Shown one piece after another: positions 25,697 through 34,625 of a stretch of DNA of 64,000 bases. The DNA lies in the NCBI RefSeq assembly GCF_014204945.1, contig NZ_JACHMN010000002.1, positions 1,254,503-1,318,502 of the forward strand, given 5' to 3'. Position numbers and translations under genes: made by a program. The notes beneath the pieces are model-generated. The model was given only the letters and a program-made list of their open reading frames with translations. It made no database searches and had not been told where the DNA came from. Source of the stretch: Allocatelliglobosispora scoriae (GTDB lineage Bacteria > Actinomycetota > Actinomycetes > Mycobacteriales > Micromonosporaceae). Positions within the stretch are counted from its first letter, which is position 1; every line of letters begins with the position of its first letter.

Positions 25697-26002
25697 ATGG
25701 CCGCACGCGACCAACACCGTCTCATCACGACAGCACGTCCGGTGCCGAGCGGCGTCGAGGTCATGGTCAAGCTGGGCACGGGCTCGCGCATCAACCTCGA
25801 CGTGGCTCCGCTCGGCGACGGAATGCCCATCCTGGAGATCCTGGCCGGTGACGGAGTGCACGTCATGATCACGCCGTGGGTCGGCGTTGCGGACGACGGG
25901 CCCCTCACCAGCATGGATCTGCTGATCGCCGACGAATTGCTGGCATCGGCCCGGGGTTATCGCAACGATCTCGCGCGGGCTCTCGGCGTACCCGCTGTCT
26001 AG
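25697..26002 (+). CDS. Hypothetical protein
   Basis: 101 residues starting with a well-placed GAGG site. Beta-rich pattern (GVEVMVKLG, INLDVAPLG, GVHVMITPW) then a C-terminal helix (SARGYRNDLARALG). No signal peptide or membrane segment. It is transcribed divergently from the GntR-PP2C-NUDIX operon and separated from it by the putative operator, so it is probably part of the same regulon. Family not recognised. Confidence 0.7.
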   Translation: MAARDQHRLITTARPVPSGVEVMVKLGTGSRINLDVAPLGDGMPILEILAGDGVHVMITPWVGVADDGPLTSMDLLIADELLASARGYRNDLARALGVPAV

Positions 26003-26003
26003 T

Positions 26004-26780
26004 TCAGAGCGCGGTCCGCTCACCCGGGGTCAACCAGCGCAAGCCGTCCCGGGTCGCCGCCGGTGCCGTCGCGAACTCGCGCTCGATCGCCTCACGTGGC
26101 TGCTGGAAGTGCTTCCAGCCCTCGTAGTGCACCGGGATCACCACCCGTGGCCGGACCAGTTCGCACAGCTCGACAGCGTCCCGGGCCAGCATCGTGTATC
26201 GGATCGGCCCCGAGATCGGGAACCGCACCCCACCCATGTGGATCACCGCAACGTCGATGTCGAGCCGCTTCGCCACCTCGTGCAACCCGTCATAGAGCAC
26301 CGTGTCGCCGGAGATCCAGACGCTGCCGCCCGGCCACCGCACGTCGAAGCCGATCACGTCGCCGACGATCGCCCGGCTCAGCGGCGGACCGTGCCGTCCC
26401 GGCGTGGCCGTGATCTGCACGGTCGGCCGTCCCGGCGCGGCGAGGGTGGCGGTGGCCCAGGGTGCCAGCCCGCGCGCGTTGCCGCCCAGCCGGCGCGCGC
26501 CGGAGACGGTGGTGAGCACGGTGGCGGCGGTCGGGAGCAGCCGTCGGCCGGCGGGGTCGAGGTTGTCGCCGTGGCCGTCGTGGCTGATCAGCACCGCGTC
26601 GATCGGCGGCAGGTCGACGGCGGCGATCGCCGGGCCGGTCAGCTTGCGCGACGAGGTGCCCCACCCGAAGCGGTAAAGCCCGCCGGGCGGGTCGAAGGTC
26701 GGGTCGGTGAGGAGCTGCCATCCGCCGATCTCGATGAGCGTCGTCGGTCCGCCGATGTGGGTGATCGCGAGCTCCGTCAT
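26004..26780 (-). CDS. MBL-fold metallohydrolase (UlaG/RomA-like)
   Basis: 258 residues. The metal motif SHDGHGDNLD (HxxxHxDN form), a later SGDT and PVHYEGW fit a beta-lactamase-fold hydrolase of the lactonase/phospholipase-like UlaG group. The gene converges on the 101-residue gene with one base between stops. Physiological substrate unknown. Confidence 0.88.
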   Translation of the reverse strand: MTELAITHIGGPTTLIEIGGWQLLTDPTFDPPGGLYRFGWGTSSRKLTGPAIAAVDLPPIDAVLISHDGHGDNLDPAGRRLLPTAATVLTTVSGARRLGGNARGLAPWATATLAAPGRPTVQITATPGRHGPPLSRAIVGDVIGFDVRWPGGSVWISGDTVLYDGLHEVAKRLDIDVAVIHMGGVRFPISGPIRYTMLARDAVELCELVRPRVVIPVHYEGWKHFQQPREAIEREFATAPAATRDGLRWLTPGERTAL

Positions 26781-26807
26781 GCGGATCAGTCTGCCAGCGC
26801 TGTCACG

Positions 26808-27920
26808 TCAGGGGTTGGTGGCGAGGAAGATGAATGCGGCGAACAGCGCCAGGTGCACACCGGCCTGCATCAGCGTGGCCCGTCCTGGTACGACGGTGAG
26901 AACGCCGACCACCACCGTGAGCAGCAGCAACACCATCTGGATCGGGTCGAGTCCGAGGAGCAGGTGCCCGGGCAGCCACAGCGACGCGACGGCGATCGCC
27001 GGGATGGTGAGCCCGATGCTCGCGATCGCCGAACCGAGCGCCAGGTTGAGGCTCGTCTGCATCCGGTCCCGCCGGGCGGCCTTCAGCGCGGCGAACGTCT
27101 CCGGTGTCAGCACCAGGATGGCGATGATGACACCGACGACGGCCTGCGGCAGCCCGGCGGCGGCGACACCGCGTTCGATCGTCGGCGACACCGATTTGGC
27201 GTTGCCGACCACCGCGATCAGCGCGATCAGGAGCAGGCCGAGACTGATCATCGTCTGCCGGTTGGTCGGCGGCGACTCGTGGTCCTCGGACTCGATCACC
27301 TCGCCGGCCCCGCCGTCGACCGTGGTGATCGGGAGGAAGTCGTCGCGGTGCCGGACGGTCTGCACGGTGATGAAGGTGGCGTAGAGCAGGAGCGAGGAGA
27401 CGGCGGCGAAGGCGAGCTGCGGTGGCGTGAACTCCGGTCCCGGGCGGCTGGTGGTGAAGGTGGGCAGGACCAGGCTGAGCGTGGCGATCGTCGCGATCGT
27501 GGCGAGCGCGGCGCCCGTACCCTCCGAATTGAAGATGGCGACGCGGCGGCGCAAGGCGCCGGCGAGCAGCGACATGCCGAGGATGCCGTTGCAAGTGATC
27601 ATGACGGCGGCGAAGACGGTGTCGCGCGCGAGCGACTGCGTCTTGGACCCGCCGCTGATCATCAGCGTGATGATCAGCGCGACCTCGATCACCGTGACCG
27701 CCACCGCGAGGATCAGCGAGCCGAACGGCTCGCCCACCCGGTGCGCGACGATCTCCGCGTGGTGCACCGCGGCCAGAACAGCGCCGGCCAGCAGCACCGC
27801 GATCACGATCACCGCACTCGCGCTCAGCGATCTCCCCCAGGAGATGGCGAGTACGCCGATGGCCAGCACCGGCAGCACGGCGGTCCAGTGGGCGATCGAC
27901 CAGCGGATCGGGTTGGCCAT
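26808..27920 (-). CDS. chaA: Calcium/proton antiporter, ChaA type
   Basis: 370 residues, about eleven membrane segments. CaCA signatures appear twice: EVALIITLM with acidic exchange residue and GNGILGM-like segment in the first half, and LTPETFAALKAARRDRMQTSLNLALGSAIASIG in the second. An acidic cytoplasmic loop (ESEDHESPP) separates the halves. It exports Ca2+ or Na+/K+ in exchange for protons. ATG at 27920 is chosen; the frame extends upstream into the divergent glutaminase gene. Confidence 0.88.
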   Translation of the reverse strand: MANPIRWSIAHWTAVLPVLAIGVLAISWGRSLSASAVIVIAVLLAGAVLAAVHHAEIVAHRVGEPFGSLILAVAVTVIEVALIITLMISGGSKTQSLARDTVFAAVMITCNGILGMSLLAGALRRRVAIFNSEGTGAALATIATIATLSLVLPTFTTSRPGPEFTPPQLAFAAVSSLLLYATFITVQTVRHRDDFLPITTVDGGAGEVIESEDHESPPTNRQTMISLGLLLIALIAVVGNAKSVSPTIERGVAAAGLPQAVVGVIIAILVLTPETFAALKAARRDRMQTSLNLALGSAIASIGLTIPAIAVASLWLPGHLLLGLDPIQMVLLLLTVVVGVLTVVPGRATLMQAGVHLALFAAFIFLATNP

Positions 27921-27969
27921 ATCGCCCACATTGCCATATGACTTGCATAGTCGGGCGTAGTGTCCGAAT

Positions 27970-29331
27970 GTGATCAGCATCGACGCCGTGGCCGACACGC
28001 TGACCGAGCTGCACGACCGGCTGCGGACCCTCGACGAGGGCACGGTGGCCGACTACATCCCGCAGCTCGCGACGGTCGACCGGCGGCTGTTCGGGCTCGC
28101 CCTGGTGAGCATGGACGGTCACCTCTACACCGCCGGTGACGCCGACGTGCCGTGCACGATCCAGTCGGTCTCGAAGCCGTTCGTCTACGCCCTGGCCCTC
28201 GCCGATCTGGGACTGGCGGAGGTCAGCAGGCGGGTCGGCGCCGAGCCCAGCGGGGAGGCGTTCAACGCGATCAGCCTGGAGCCCGGCACCGGCCGCCCCG
28301 CCAACCCGATGGTCAACGCGGGCGCCATCGTCACCACCTCGCTCGTCGCCGCGGACTCGCCGGAGCAGCGGTTCGAGCGGATCCTGGCGTGCCTCTCGGC
28401 GTTCGCCGGGCGCCCGCTCGACGTGGACGAGCAGGTCTTCGCCTCCGAAGCGGCGACGGGTGACCGCAATCGGGCGCTCGCCCACCTGATGCGTGGCGCC
28501 GGATCCCTGACCGGCTCCGTCGACGACGCCGTGACCACGTATTTCCGCCAGTGCGCGATCCGGGTCACCGCCGCGGATCTCGCCGTGATGGCCGCGACCC
28601 TCGCCAACGGCGGCGTCAACCCGGTGACCGGCACCGCCGTCGTCCCCGAGCCGATCGCGATGCGGGTGCTCGCCGTCATGGCCACCTGCGGCATGTACGA
28701 CGCCGCCGGCGACTGGCTGCTCCGCGTCGGTCTCCCCGCGAAGAGCGGGGTCTCGGGCGCGTTGATCGCGGCGAGCCCCGCGCGGTTCGGGATCGCGGTC
28801 TTCAGCCCGCCGCTGGACGCCACGGGGAATCCGGTACGCGGCGTCGCGGTGCTGCGGGAGGCGTCGGAGCGGTTCGGGCTGCACCTCATGCACCACCGGC
28901 CGGCGGCCGCTCCGACGGTGACCTCGGTGGGACCGGGGCGGTCGACCCGGCCGCGCTCCCGTGCCGCGGCCGCCCTCCTGGCTGCCGCGGCGGACCGGAT
29001 CACGGTGGTCGCGGTGCAGGGCGCACTGGAATTCACCGAGACCGAGCGGCTGCTCCACGCTCTCGACCAGGCGATCTCGGCTGCTGTGCCATCGTGGGTG
29101 GTGCTCGACCTGGGTCGGGTGACGTTCATCGCGCCGGGCGCGGCGTCCATGCTGGACGGGCTGCCGATGCGGCTGCGCGACCATGGCGTGACGGTGGTCG
29201 TGGTCGACGTCGGCGGGTTGCTCACCGCTTCCTCGCGGCACTGGACGGGTTTCGCCGGGCTGGATGCGGCGGTCGCCTGGTGCGAGGATCAACTGCTCGC
29301 CGATCAGGGACCCCGCGTGGGGTCAGCCTAG
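27970..29331 (+). CDS. glsA: Glutaminase A with C-terminal STAS domain
   Basis: 453 residues. Residues 1-310 are a serine-dependent glutaminase (catalytic SVSK, NPMVNAGAIVTTSL, YDAAGDW, GLPAKSGVSGAL), converting glutamine to glutamate and ammonia. Residues about 345-445 form a STAS domain (VVLDLGRVTFIAPGAASMLDG), which may regulate activity or bind partners. GTG start. The gene is divergent from chaA with 49 bases between, and a hairpin follows. Confidence 0.92.
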   Translation: MISIDAVADTLTELHDRLRTLDEGTVADYIPQLATVDRRLFGLALVSMDGHLYTAGDADVPCTIQSVSKPFVYALALADLGLAEVSRRVGAEPSGEAFNAISLEPGTGRPANPMVNAGAIVTTSLVAADSPEQRFERILACLSAFAGRPLDVDEQVFASEAATGDRNRALAHLMRGAGSLTGSVDDAVTTYFRQCAIRVTAADLAVMAATLANGGVNPVTGTAVVPEPIAMRVLAVMATCGMYDAAGDWLLRVGLPAKSGVSGALIAASPARFGIAVFSPPLDATGNPVRGVAVLREASERFGLHLMHHRPAAAPTVTSVGPGRSTRPRSRAAAALLAAAADRITVVAVQGALEFTETERLLHALDQAISAAVPSWVVLDLGRVTFIAPGAASMLDGLPMRLRDHGVTVVVVDVGGLLTASSRHWTGFAGLDAAVAWCEDQLLADQGPRVGSA

Positions 29332-29345
29332 CGACGCGGCACGAT

Positions 29346-29420
29346 GATCACGTCCGCTTCGGGGAACCAGACGTGATCGCGGACCAAGCTTCGGTCGGGT
29401 TCCCCGAACCTGCCGTGATC
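29346..29420. repeat. Imperfect hairpin between convergent genes
   Basis: Arms of 23 nt with a few mismatches: GATCACG ... TTCGGGGAACC and its complement at the right end, around a 29-base loop. It separates the glutaminase gene from the convergent SLC13 gene and is a likely bidirectional terminator. Confidence 0.7.
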
Positions 29421-29458
29421 ACCCGAGGCGGAGCGACGGCGTGATCGCGCCATCGTCG

Positions 29459-31237
29459 TCAGAACGGCCAGAAGAGCGGGACCGCCCCCACCGCCACCAC
29501 GAAGAACCAGGCGAGCATCGGCAGTCCGAGCTTCCAGTAGTCGCCGAAGCGGTAGCCGCCCGGCCCCATCACCATCATGTTCGCCGGAGTCGCGACCGGG
29601 GTCAGGAAGGACGCGGCCGCCGCGATCGTCACGCACATCAGCACCGGGCGCACCGACACACCCAGCTCCCCCGCGGCCGAGATCGCCACCGGGATCACGA
29701 TCAGCGCCGTCGCCATGTTGCTGATCATCTGTCCGAGCACCGCCGTGAGCAGGAAGACCCCGACCAGCAGGGCATAGGGTCCCAGGTCGCCGACGACGGC
29801 GACGAGCCCGTGTGCCAGGGTCGCCGCCGCGCCGGACTCCTGGATCGCCACCGAGAGCGGGATCATCGCCCCCACGATGACGATCGTCGTCCACGAGATC
29901 CCCCGGTAGGCCTGGCTCATCGTCACCACCCGCAGCAGCACCATCGCCCCCGCCGCGAGCAGCCCGGCGACGGCGGGCGGCACGGCACCGGTCGCGAGCA
30001 GCACGACCATGGCGATCAGGACCGCGAGGGCCCGCTTCGCGCCCGGCCCGAGCGGGACGGCCTGCCGCCGCACGGCGCTGGGAGAGTCCACCACCAGGAA
30101 GTCGTCGTGGCGGTTGAGCGCCTGCCAGGTGCCCTGCAGCAGCAGGGTGTCGCCGACGGCGAGCGTGGTCGGCGCCGGACCCTGGTCGTAGCCCTTGCGT
30201 TGCACGGCGAGGACGACGAGGTCGCCGTCGCGGGCGGCCATGCCGGGAAAGGCGGTGTCACCGACGAGTTCGGAGCGAGGGCCGACCACGACCTCGGCGA
30301 CGCCGAGCTCCCGGTTGAGCAGCGCACCGGCCACGTGGTCCGCGACCGGTCCGGCCAGGAAGGACAGGCCGCTGCGCGCCGCGTAGGCACCGACGGCGGC
30401 GAGCTCGCCCCGCACGATGAGTACGTCACCCGCGTCGAGCACACTCCCGCATTGCGCACCGATCACCACGACGCCCGGCGCGGCGGAGCCGGAGCCGGGG
30501 AGCGGTGCGGTACCGATCAGCGGCGAACCCGGCGAGACCGCCAGGCGGAAGGCGTCCTCGTCGAGCCGGTACTGCTGCACCAGCGTCCCGGCGTGCCGGC
30601 TCAGGTCCGGCGGGATCGACTTCGGCCGCCGCTGCGGCAGCAGCCGGTCCCCGAAGAGCACCGCGATCGCGCATACGCCGAGGACCAGCGGGATGCCGAC
30701 GAGCGCGAACGAGAAGAACCCGAACCCGTCACCGCCCGCGGACTGCGCCGCCTCCGACGCGATGACGTTGATCGGGGTGCCGGTGAGGGCGAGCAGCGAG
30801 CCCGCGTGCGCGGCGAAGGCGAGGGGCATGACGAGCCCCGACGGTGACCGGCCGAGCCGCACGGCCATCACGACGACCATCGGCAGCAGGGCGGCCACGG
30901 CACCGTTGACGCTGATCAGGGCGGTGAGGCAGGCGACCAGCAGCATCGTGAGCAGGAGTTGGCGGGGGCGACTGGTGCCCGTACGCGAGATGAGCTCTTG
31001 ACCTGCCCACGCGGTGACTCCGGTGGCGTCGAGCGCCTCGCTGACGACGAAGAGGCTCGCGATGAAGATGATCACCGGGTCGCCGAACCCGGCGAAGATC
31101 TGCTCGACGCCGAGCACGCCCGAGAGGAAGAGGGCGAGCGCGGCGCCGAGCGCGACGATCTCGACGGGCAGCCGGTTCCAGACGAAGAGCACGATCACCG
31201 CGCCGAGCACCGTGAAGGCGATCCCCGCCTGGCTCAT
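29459..31237 (-). CDS. SLC13-family permease with RCK/TrkA_C domains
   Basis: 592 residues. About eleven membrane segments split by a cytoplasmic region (about 200-380) containing two TrkA_C-like modules (FRLAVSPGSPLIG ... VVVIGAQCG and ELVGDTAFPGMAARDGDLVVLAVQR). The SNMATALIVIPVAIS and TPVATPANMMV segments match the anion-binding loops of DASS transporters. It would import a dicarboxylate, sulfate or similar anion. It follows the AbgT-like gene by 10 bases and is the last gene of the PepA-AbgT-SLC13 operon. Confidence 0.88.
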   Translation of the reverse strand: MSQAGIAFTVLGAVIVLFVWNRLPVEIVALGAALALFLSGVLGVEQIFAGFGDPVIIFIASLFVVSEALDATGVTAWAGQELISRTGTSRPRQLLLTMLLVACLTALISVNGAVAALLPMVVVMAVRLGRSPSGLVMPLAFAAHAGSLLALTGTPINVIASEAAQSAGGDGFGFFSFALVGIPLVLGVCAIAVLFGDRLLPQRRPKSIPPDLSRHAGTLVQQYRLDEDAFRLAVSPGSPLIGTAPLPGSGSAAPGVVVIGAQCGSVLDAGDVLIVRGELAAVGAYAARSGLSFLAGPVADHVAGALLNRELGVAEVVVGPRSELVGDTAFPGMAARDGDLVVLAVQRKGYDQGPAPTTLAVGDTLLLQGTWQALNRHDDFLVVDSPSAVRRQAVPLGPGAKRALAVLIAMVVLLATGAVPPAVAGLLAAGAMVLLRVVTMSQAYRGISWTTIVIVGAMIPLSVAIQESGAAATLAHGLVAVVGDLGPYALLVGVFLLTAVLGQMISNMATALIVIPVAISAAGELGVSVRPVLMCVTIAAAASFLTPVATPANMMVMGPGGYRFGDYWKLGLPMLAWFFVVAVGAVPLFWPF

Positions 31238-31247
31238 GACGACCGCC

Positions 31248-32891
31248 CTACGGCATGTGCACCGGGGCGCCGGGGCCCCACGGGATGCCGATGAGGTACC
31301 ACGCGACGAAGAACAGGATCCAGGCCACCGCGACGATCAGCGTGTAGGGCAGCATCAGCGACACGACCGTACCCATGCCCGCCTTTTTCTTGTATTTCTG
31401 CGTCAGCAGCACGATGAACGGCAGGTAGACCATGAGCGGCGTGATCACGTTGGCCGGTGAGTCGCCGACGCGGTAGGCGGCGAGCACGGTCTGCGGCGCG
31501 ACCCCGAGCCGGATGAACAGCGGTACGAACACCGGCGCGAAGATCGCCCACTTCGGAATGACGCCCGGGATGATCAGGTCGAGGATGAGCGTGACGATGA
31601 TGAAGCCGATGAGCAGCCACAACGCGTCGACGTTGGCGCCTTCGAGCGCATCCGCCATCTTCACCGCCGCGATCGTCGCCATGTTGCTGTAGTTGAAGTA
31701 GGCGATGAACTGGGCGATGATCAGCAGCAGGAAGATCAGGCCGCCGAGCCCGGCGAAGGTCTTCGTGATCGCCGCCATCGCGGCCGCGCTCCCCCGCAGC
31801 GTTCCGGCGCCCCGGCCGTAGCAGAGGCCCGCCACCAGGAAGATCAGCATGATGATGAAGATCAGGCCGTCCATCAGCGGCGACTCGTTGAAGATGCTGC
31901 CGGTCTCCGGGTTGCGCAGCGGCCCCCACGACGGCAGGGTCAGGATGAGCAGCAGCGCGACGACGGCGAGGAAGCCGTAAAGGGCGTACTTCAGCCCGCG
32001 CCCCTCATCGTCGGCGGACTCCTCGACCTCGGCCGAGGTCTCGGCGCCGCCCTCATAGCGGCCGAGCCGCGGCTCGATGATCCGCTCGGTCACGATCGTG
32101 ATCACGATGGCGAGGAAGAGCGTCGACCCGATGCCGAAGAACAGGTTGGAGGTCAGGTCGATCGACTGACCGGGGTTGACGAGCTGGATCGCCTCGTTGG
32201 TGATCTCGGTGATGATGCCGTCGACCGGCGTGATCAGCACGTTGACGCCGAAGGTCGCGCCGACACCGGCGAAGGCCGCCGCGAGACCCGCGAGCGGATG
32301 TCGCCCGACACTCATGAAGGCGACCGCGCCCAGCGGGATCAGCACCAGGTAACCGGCGTCCGACGCGATGCTCGACAGCACGCCCAGCAGCACGATGATG
32401 AAGGTGAGCGCGCCCTTCGGGGAGACCTTGACCAGCTTGCGGATGAGCGCGCCGATCAGGCCCGCCTCCTCCGCGAGGCCCACACCGATCATGGCGACGA
32501 GGATGACGCCGACGACGCCGAAGTTGGTGAAGTTCGTGACCGCCGAGGTGAAGATGAACCGGATGCCGTCCGCGCTGAGCAGGCTCTGGATCGACGTAGT
32601 CTCGGTCGTCGGCTCGAAATCCGGGTGATAGACGGCGTCCGGCGGGTAGCCGACCGACGGCTGGTCGGTGCCGCCCGGATAGGTCTCCGCACCGGGGATC
32701 GGCAGGGGTGCCACGGTGTCGTAGGTGACCGAGACGTCGAGCCAGGACAGGATCGCCGAGAGCACGATGACCAGCCCGATCAGGGCGAGGAAGATGACGG
32801 CCGGGTGCGGGACCTTGTTGCCGACCCGTTCGATGCCGTCGAGCATCTTCTGGGTGAAGGTCCGCTTCGGCGCGGTGACGGCGGCGCTCAT
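31248..32891 (-). CDS. AbgT-family transporter
   Basis: 547 residues with about ten to twelve membrane segments. AbgT features: ASDAGYLVLIPLGAVAF, GVGATFGVNVLITPVDG, and VPLFIRLGVAPQTVLAAYRVGDSPANVITPLMVYLP. Members import p-aminobenzoyl-glutamate or export sulfonamides. It is coupled by ATGA overlap to the leucyl aminopeptidase gene, pointing to uptake and cleavage of a glutamyl or peptidyl conjugate. The ATG at 32891 has the normal family N-terminus. Confidence 0.9.
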   Translation of the reverse strand: MSAAVTAPKRTFTQKMLDGIERVGNKVPHPAVIFLALIGLVIVLSAILSWLDVSVTYDTVAPLPIPGAETYPGGTDQPSVGYPPDAVYHPDFEPTTETTSIQSLLSADGIRFIFTSAVTNFTNFGVVGVILVAMIGVGLAEEAGLIGALIRKLVKVSPKGALTFIIVLLGVLSSIASDAGYLVLIPLGAVAFMSVGRHPLAGLAAAFAGVGATFGVNVLITPVDGIITEITNEAIQLVNPGQSIDLTSNLFFGIGSTLFLAIVITIVTERIIEPRLGRYEGGAETSAEVEESADDEGRGLKYALYGFLAVVALLLILTLPSWGPLRNPETGSIFNESPLMDGLIFIIMLIFLVAGLCYGRGAGTLRGSAAAMAAITKTFAGLGGLIFLLLIIAQFIAYFNYSNMATIAAVKMADALEGANVDALWLLIGFIIVTLILDLIIPGVIPKWAIFAPVFVPLFIRLGVAPQTVLAAYRVGDSPANVITPLMVYLPFIVLLTQKYKKKAGMGTVVSLMLPYTLIVAVAWILFFVAWYLIGIPWGPGAPVHMP

Positions 32892-34387
32892 CGCACGCCC
32901 CCCTTCGGTGCGGTGAAGTTCAGCGCCAGCTCCAGCAGCAACCGCGCGCCGAACCCGGTGCAGCCCTTGGGCCGCCACGAGGCCGCGATGTCGTTCTGCG
33001 CCGTACCGGCGATGTCGAGATGCGCCCACGGCGTCTCGCCGACGAACTCGGCGAGGAAGAGCGCAGCGGTGATCGAGCCCGCGTTGACGCCGCCCATGTT
33101 GGTCATGTCGGCGACGCCGGAGTCGAGCTGGCTGCGGTAGCGCTTGTCCAGCGGCAGCTGCCACACCGGCTCGGCGGTCGCCTGCGCGGCCGTCGTGACC
33201 TGCTCCGCGAGGCCGGTGTCGTTGGCGAAGAGCCCCGCCACCTCCGGGCCGAGCGTCCGCAGGCAGGCCCCGGTGAGCGTGGCGATGTCCACGATCGCGT
33301 CGACGGGCTCCTCGGTGGCGAGCACCAGCGCGTCGGCCATGACGAGCCGGCCCTCGGCGTCGGTGTTGAGCACCTCGACCGTCTTCCCACCCCGCATGAT
33401 CAGCACGTCACCGAGCTTCGTCGCGGTCGCCGACGGCATGTTGTCGGTGCACATGAGGTAGCCGGTGACCTCGGTCCGGCAGCCGAGCGCCGCGAGCTGC
33501 GACATCGCGGCGAGGATCGCACCCGCGCCGGACATGTCGTTCTTCATCTGGGCGTGCACGAGGTCGCTGGGTTTGAGGCTGATGCCGCCGGAGTCGTACA
33601 TGATGCCTTTGCCGACCAGCGCCAACCGCCCGGTGGCAGCCTCCGCCGGCCGGTAGCGCAGCTTGATCATCCGGGGCTCCTCGACGCTGCCCGCGTTGAC
33701 CCCGAGCAGCCCGCCGCAGCCCAGCTCGATCAGCGCGGCCCGGTCGAAGACCTCCACCTCCAGCCCGACCTCACCGGCGATCGCGGTGGCGCAGTCGGCC
33801 ATCGCCTCCGCGCTCAGCATGCTCGGCGGCGAGTTCGCCAGGTCCCGCGAGAGCATGGTCGCGGCCGCGAAAGCCACCCCGCGCCGCCCACCCTCGGCGG
33901 CTCCGTCACCCGCCACCACCACGATCACATTCTCGACGGGTACGCCCACCGGCGCCGATTTCAACGGCGGATAGTCGTAACGGGCCAGGAGCACACCCTC
34001 GACCACCGCCTGAGCGGCCGCCTCCCCCGTCACCCCGGACAGCTCGCCCGGCACCAGTGCGAGGCTCCCGTGCCGCTTCGCCGCGAGCGCGAAGGCAGCC
34101 GCGGCATCACGCAGCTCATCCGGGCCGGTCGCCGCCCCCAGCCCGACCGCGACCACGGGAGCTCCGTCGGCCCGAGGCAGGACCAGCGCCTCCCCGACCT
34201 TCCCGGTGAACCCCACCGCGGCCAGCCCGTCCCGACCGATCCCCAGGTCCCGCGCCACCTCACCGGAGACGCCGACGCCGTAGCCGACGACGGTCCCGTC
34301 CGGCAGCCCGTCCGCCCCGGTGGCGACGGTGACGCCGACCGTCCGCCCCCGCGACGGCATCGGCTCGAACTTCCCCCGCAGAACCAT
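32888..34387 (-). CDS. pepA: Leucyl aminopeptidase (M17)
   Basis: 499 residues. The M17 signature NTDAEGRLVMADAL is intact, with metal ligands in VGKGIMYDSGGISLKP and DMSGAGAILAAM. It removes N-terminal residues from peptides in the cytoplasm. It heads an operon with AbgT and SLC13 transporters through an ATGA overlap. Being separate from the usual lipoate-gene setting of housekeeping pepA, it may be a second, specialised copy; that is inference. Confidence 0.92.
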   Translation of the reverse strand: MVLRGKFEPMPSRGRTVGVTVATGADGLPDGTVVGYGVGVSGEVARDLGIGRDGLAAVGFTGKVGEALVLPRADGAPVVAVGLGAATGPDELRDAAAAFALAAKRHGSLALVPGELSGVTGEAAAQAVVEGVLLARYDYPPLKSAPVGVPVENVIVVVAGDGAAEGGRRGVAFAAATMLSRDLANSPPSMLSAEAMADCATAIAGEVGLEVEVFDRAALIELGCGGLLGVNAGSVEEPRMIKLRYRPAEAATGRLALVGKGIMYDSGGISLKPSDLVHAQMKNDMSGAGAILAAMSQLAALGCRTEVTGYLMCTDNMPSATATKLGDVLIMRGGKTVEVLNTDAEGRLVMADALVLATEEPVDAIVDIATLTGACLRTLGPEVAGLFANDTGLAEQVTTAAQATAEPVWQLPLDKRYRSQLDSGVADMTNMGGVNAGSITAALFLAEFVGETPWAHLDIAGTAQNDIAASWRPKGCTGFGARLLLELALNFTAPKGGVR

Positions 34388-34462
34388 TACCCAGCCCCCA
34401 TCCGTGCCCGCCGAGCGTTCACATCCGTATCATCCCTCCCCAAACCCGTACGAACCCCCAAA

Positions 34463-34550
34463 CCCTAAATTCGCGTTGATCAAGGGAAGACTCGCCGCAT
34501 ATCGGACACCCGACATGGCGAGTCTTCCCTTGATCAACGCGAATTTAGGG
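34463..34550. repeat. Perfect 34-bp hairpin
   Basis: Arms 34463-34496 and 34517-34550 are perfectly complementary (starting CCCTAAATTCGCGTTGATCA), with a 20-base loop. It sits upstream of pepA and downstream of the N-hydroxylase gene, so it probably terminates the latter and insulates the former. No second copy is in the window. Confidence 0.85.
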
Positions 34551-34625
34551 CGGGGGCGGGGCGGAGGGGCGGGGGGGCGGGGGGCGGGTTAGGCGTGGGT
34601 TAGTTGGGGGCGGGGGGCGGGGGTG
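34551..34625 (+). other. G-run tract (possible quadruplex)
   Basis: Nearly uninterrupted runs of three to seven G separated by C, A or T on the plus strand. It starts at the right edge of the 34-bp hairpin and runs into the 3' end of the N-hydroxylase gene, whose last residues (about PAPRPQLTHA) are therefore low-complexity. It could fold as a G-quadruplex or be a replication-slippage site. Confidence 0.6.

Noticed and set aside
26803-29292. 829-codon minus-strand frame over chaA and glutaminase
   Set aside because: Arg/Gly/His-rich shadow frame without motifs, antisense to glutaminase.
30505-30765. Short plus-strand frame inside the SLC13 gene
   Set aside because: Arg/Pro/Ala-rich shadow frame with no ribosome site.
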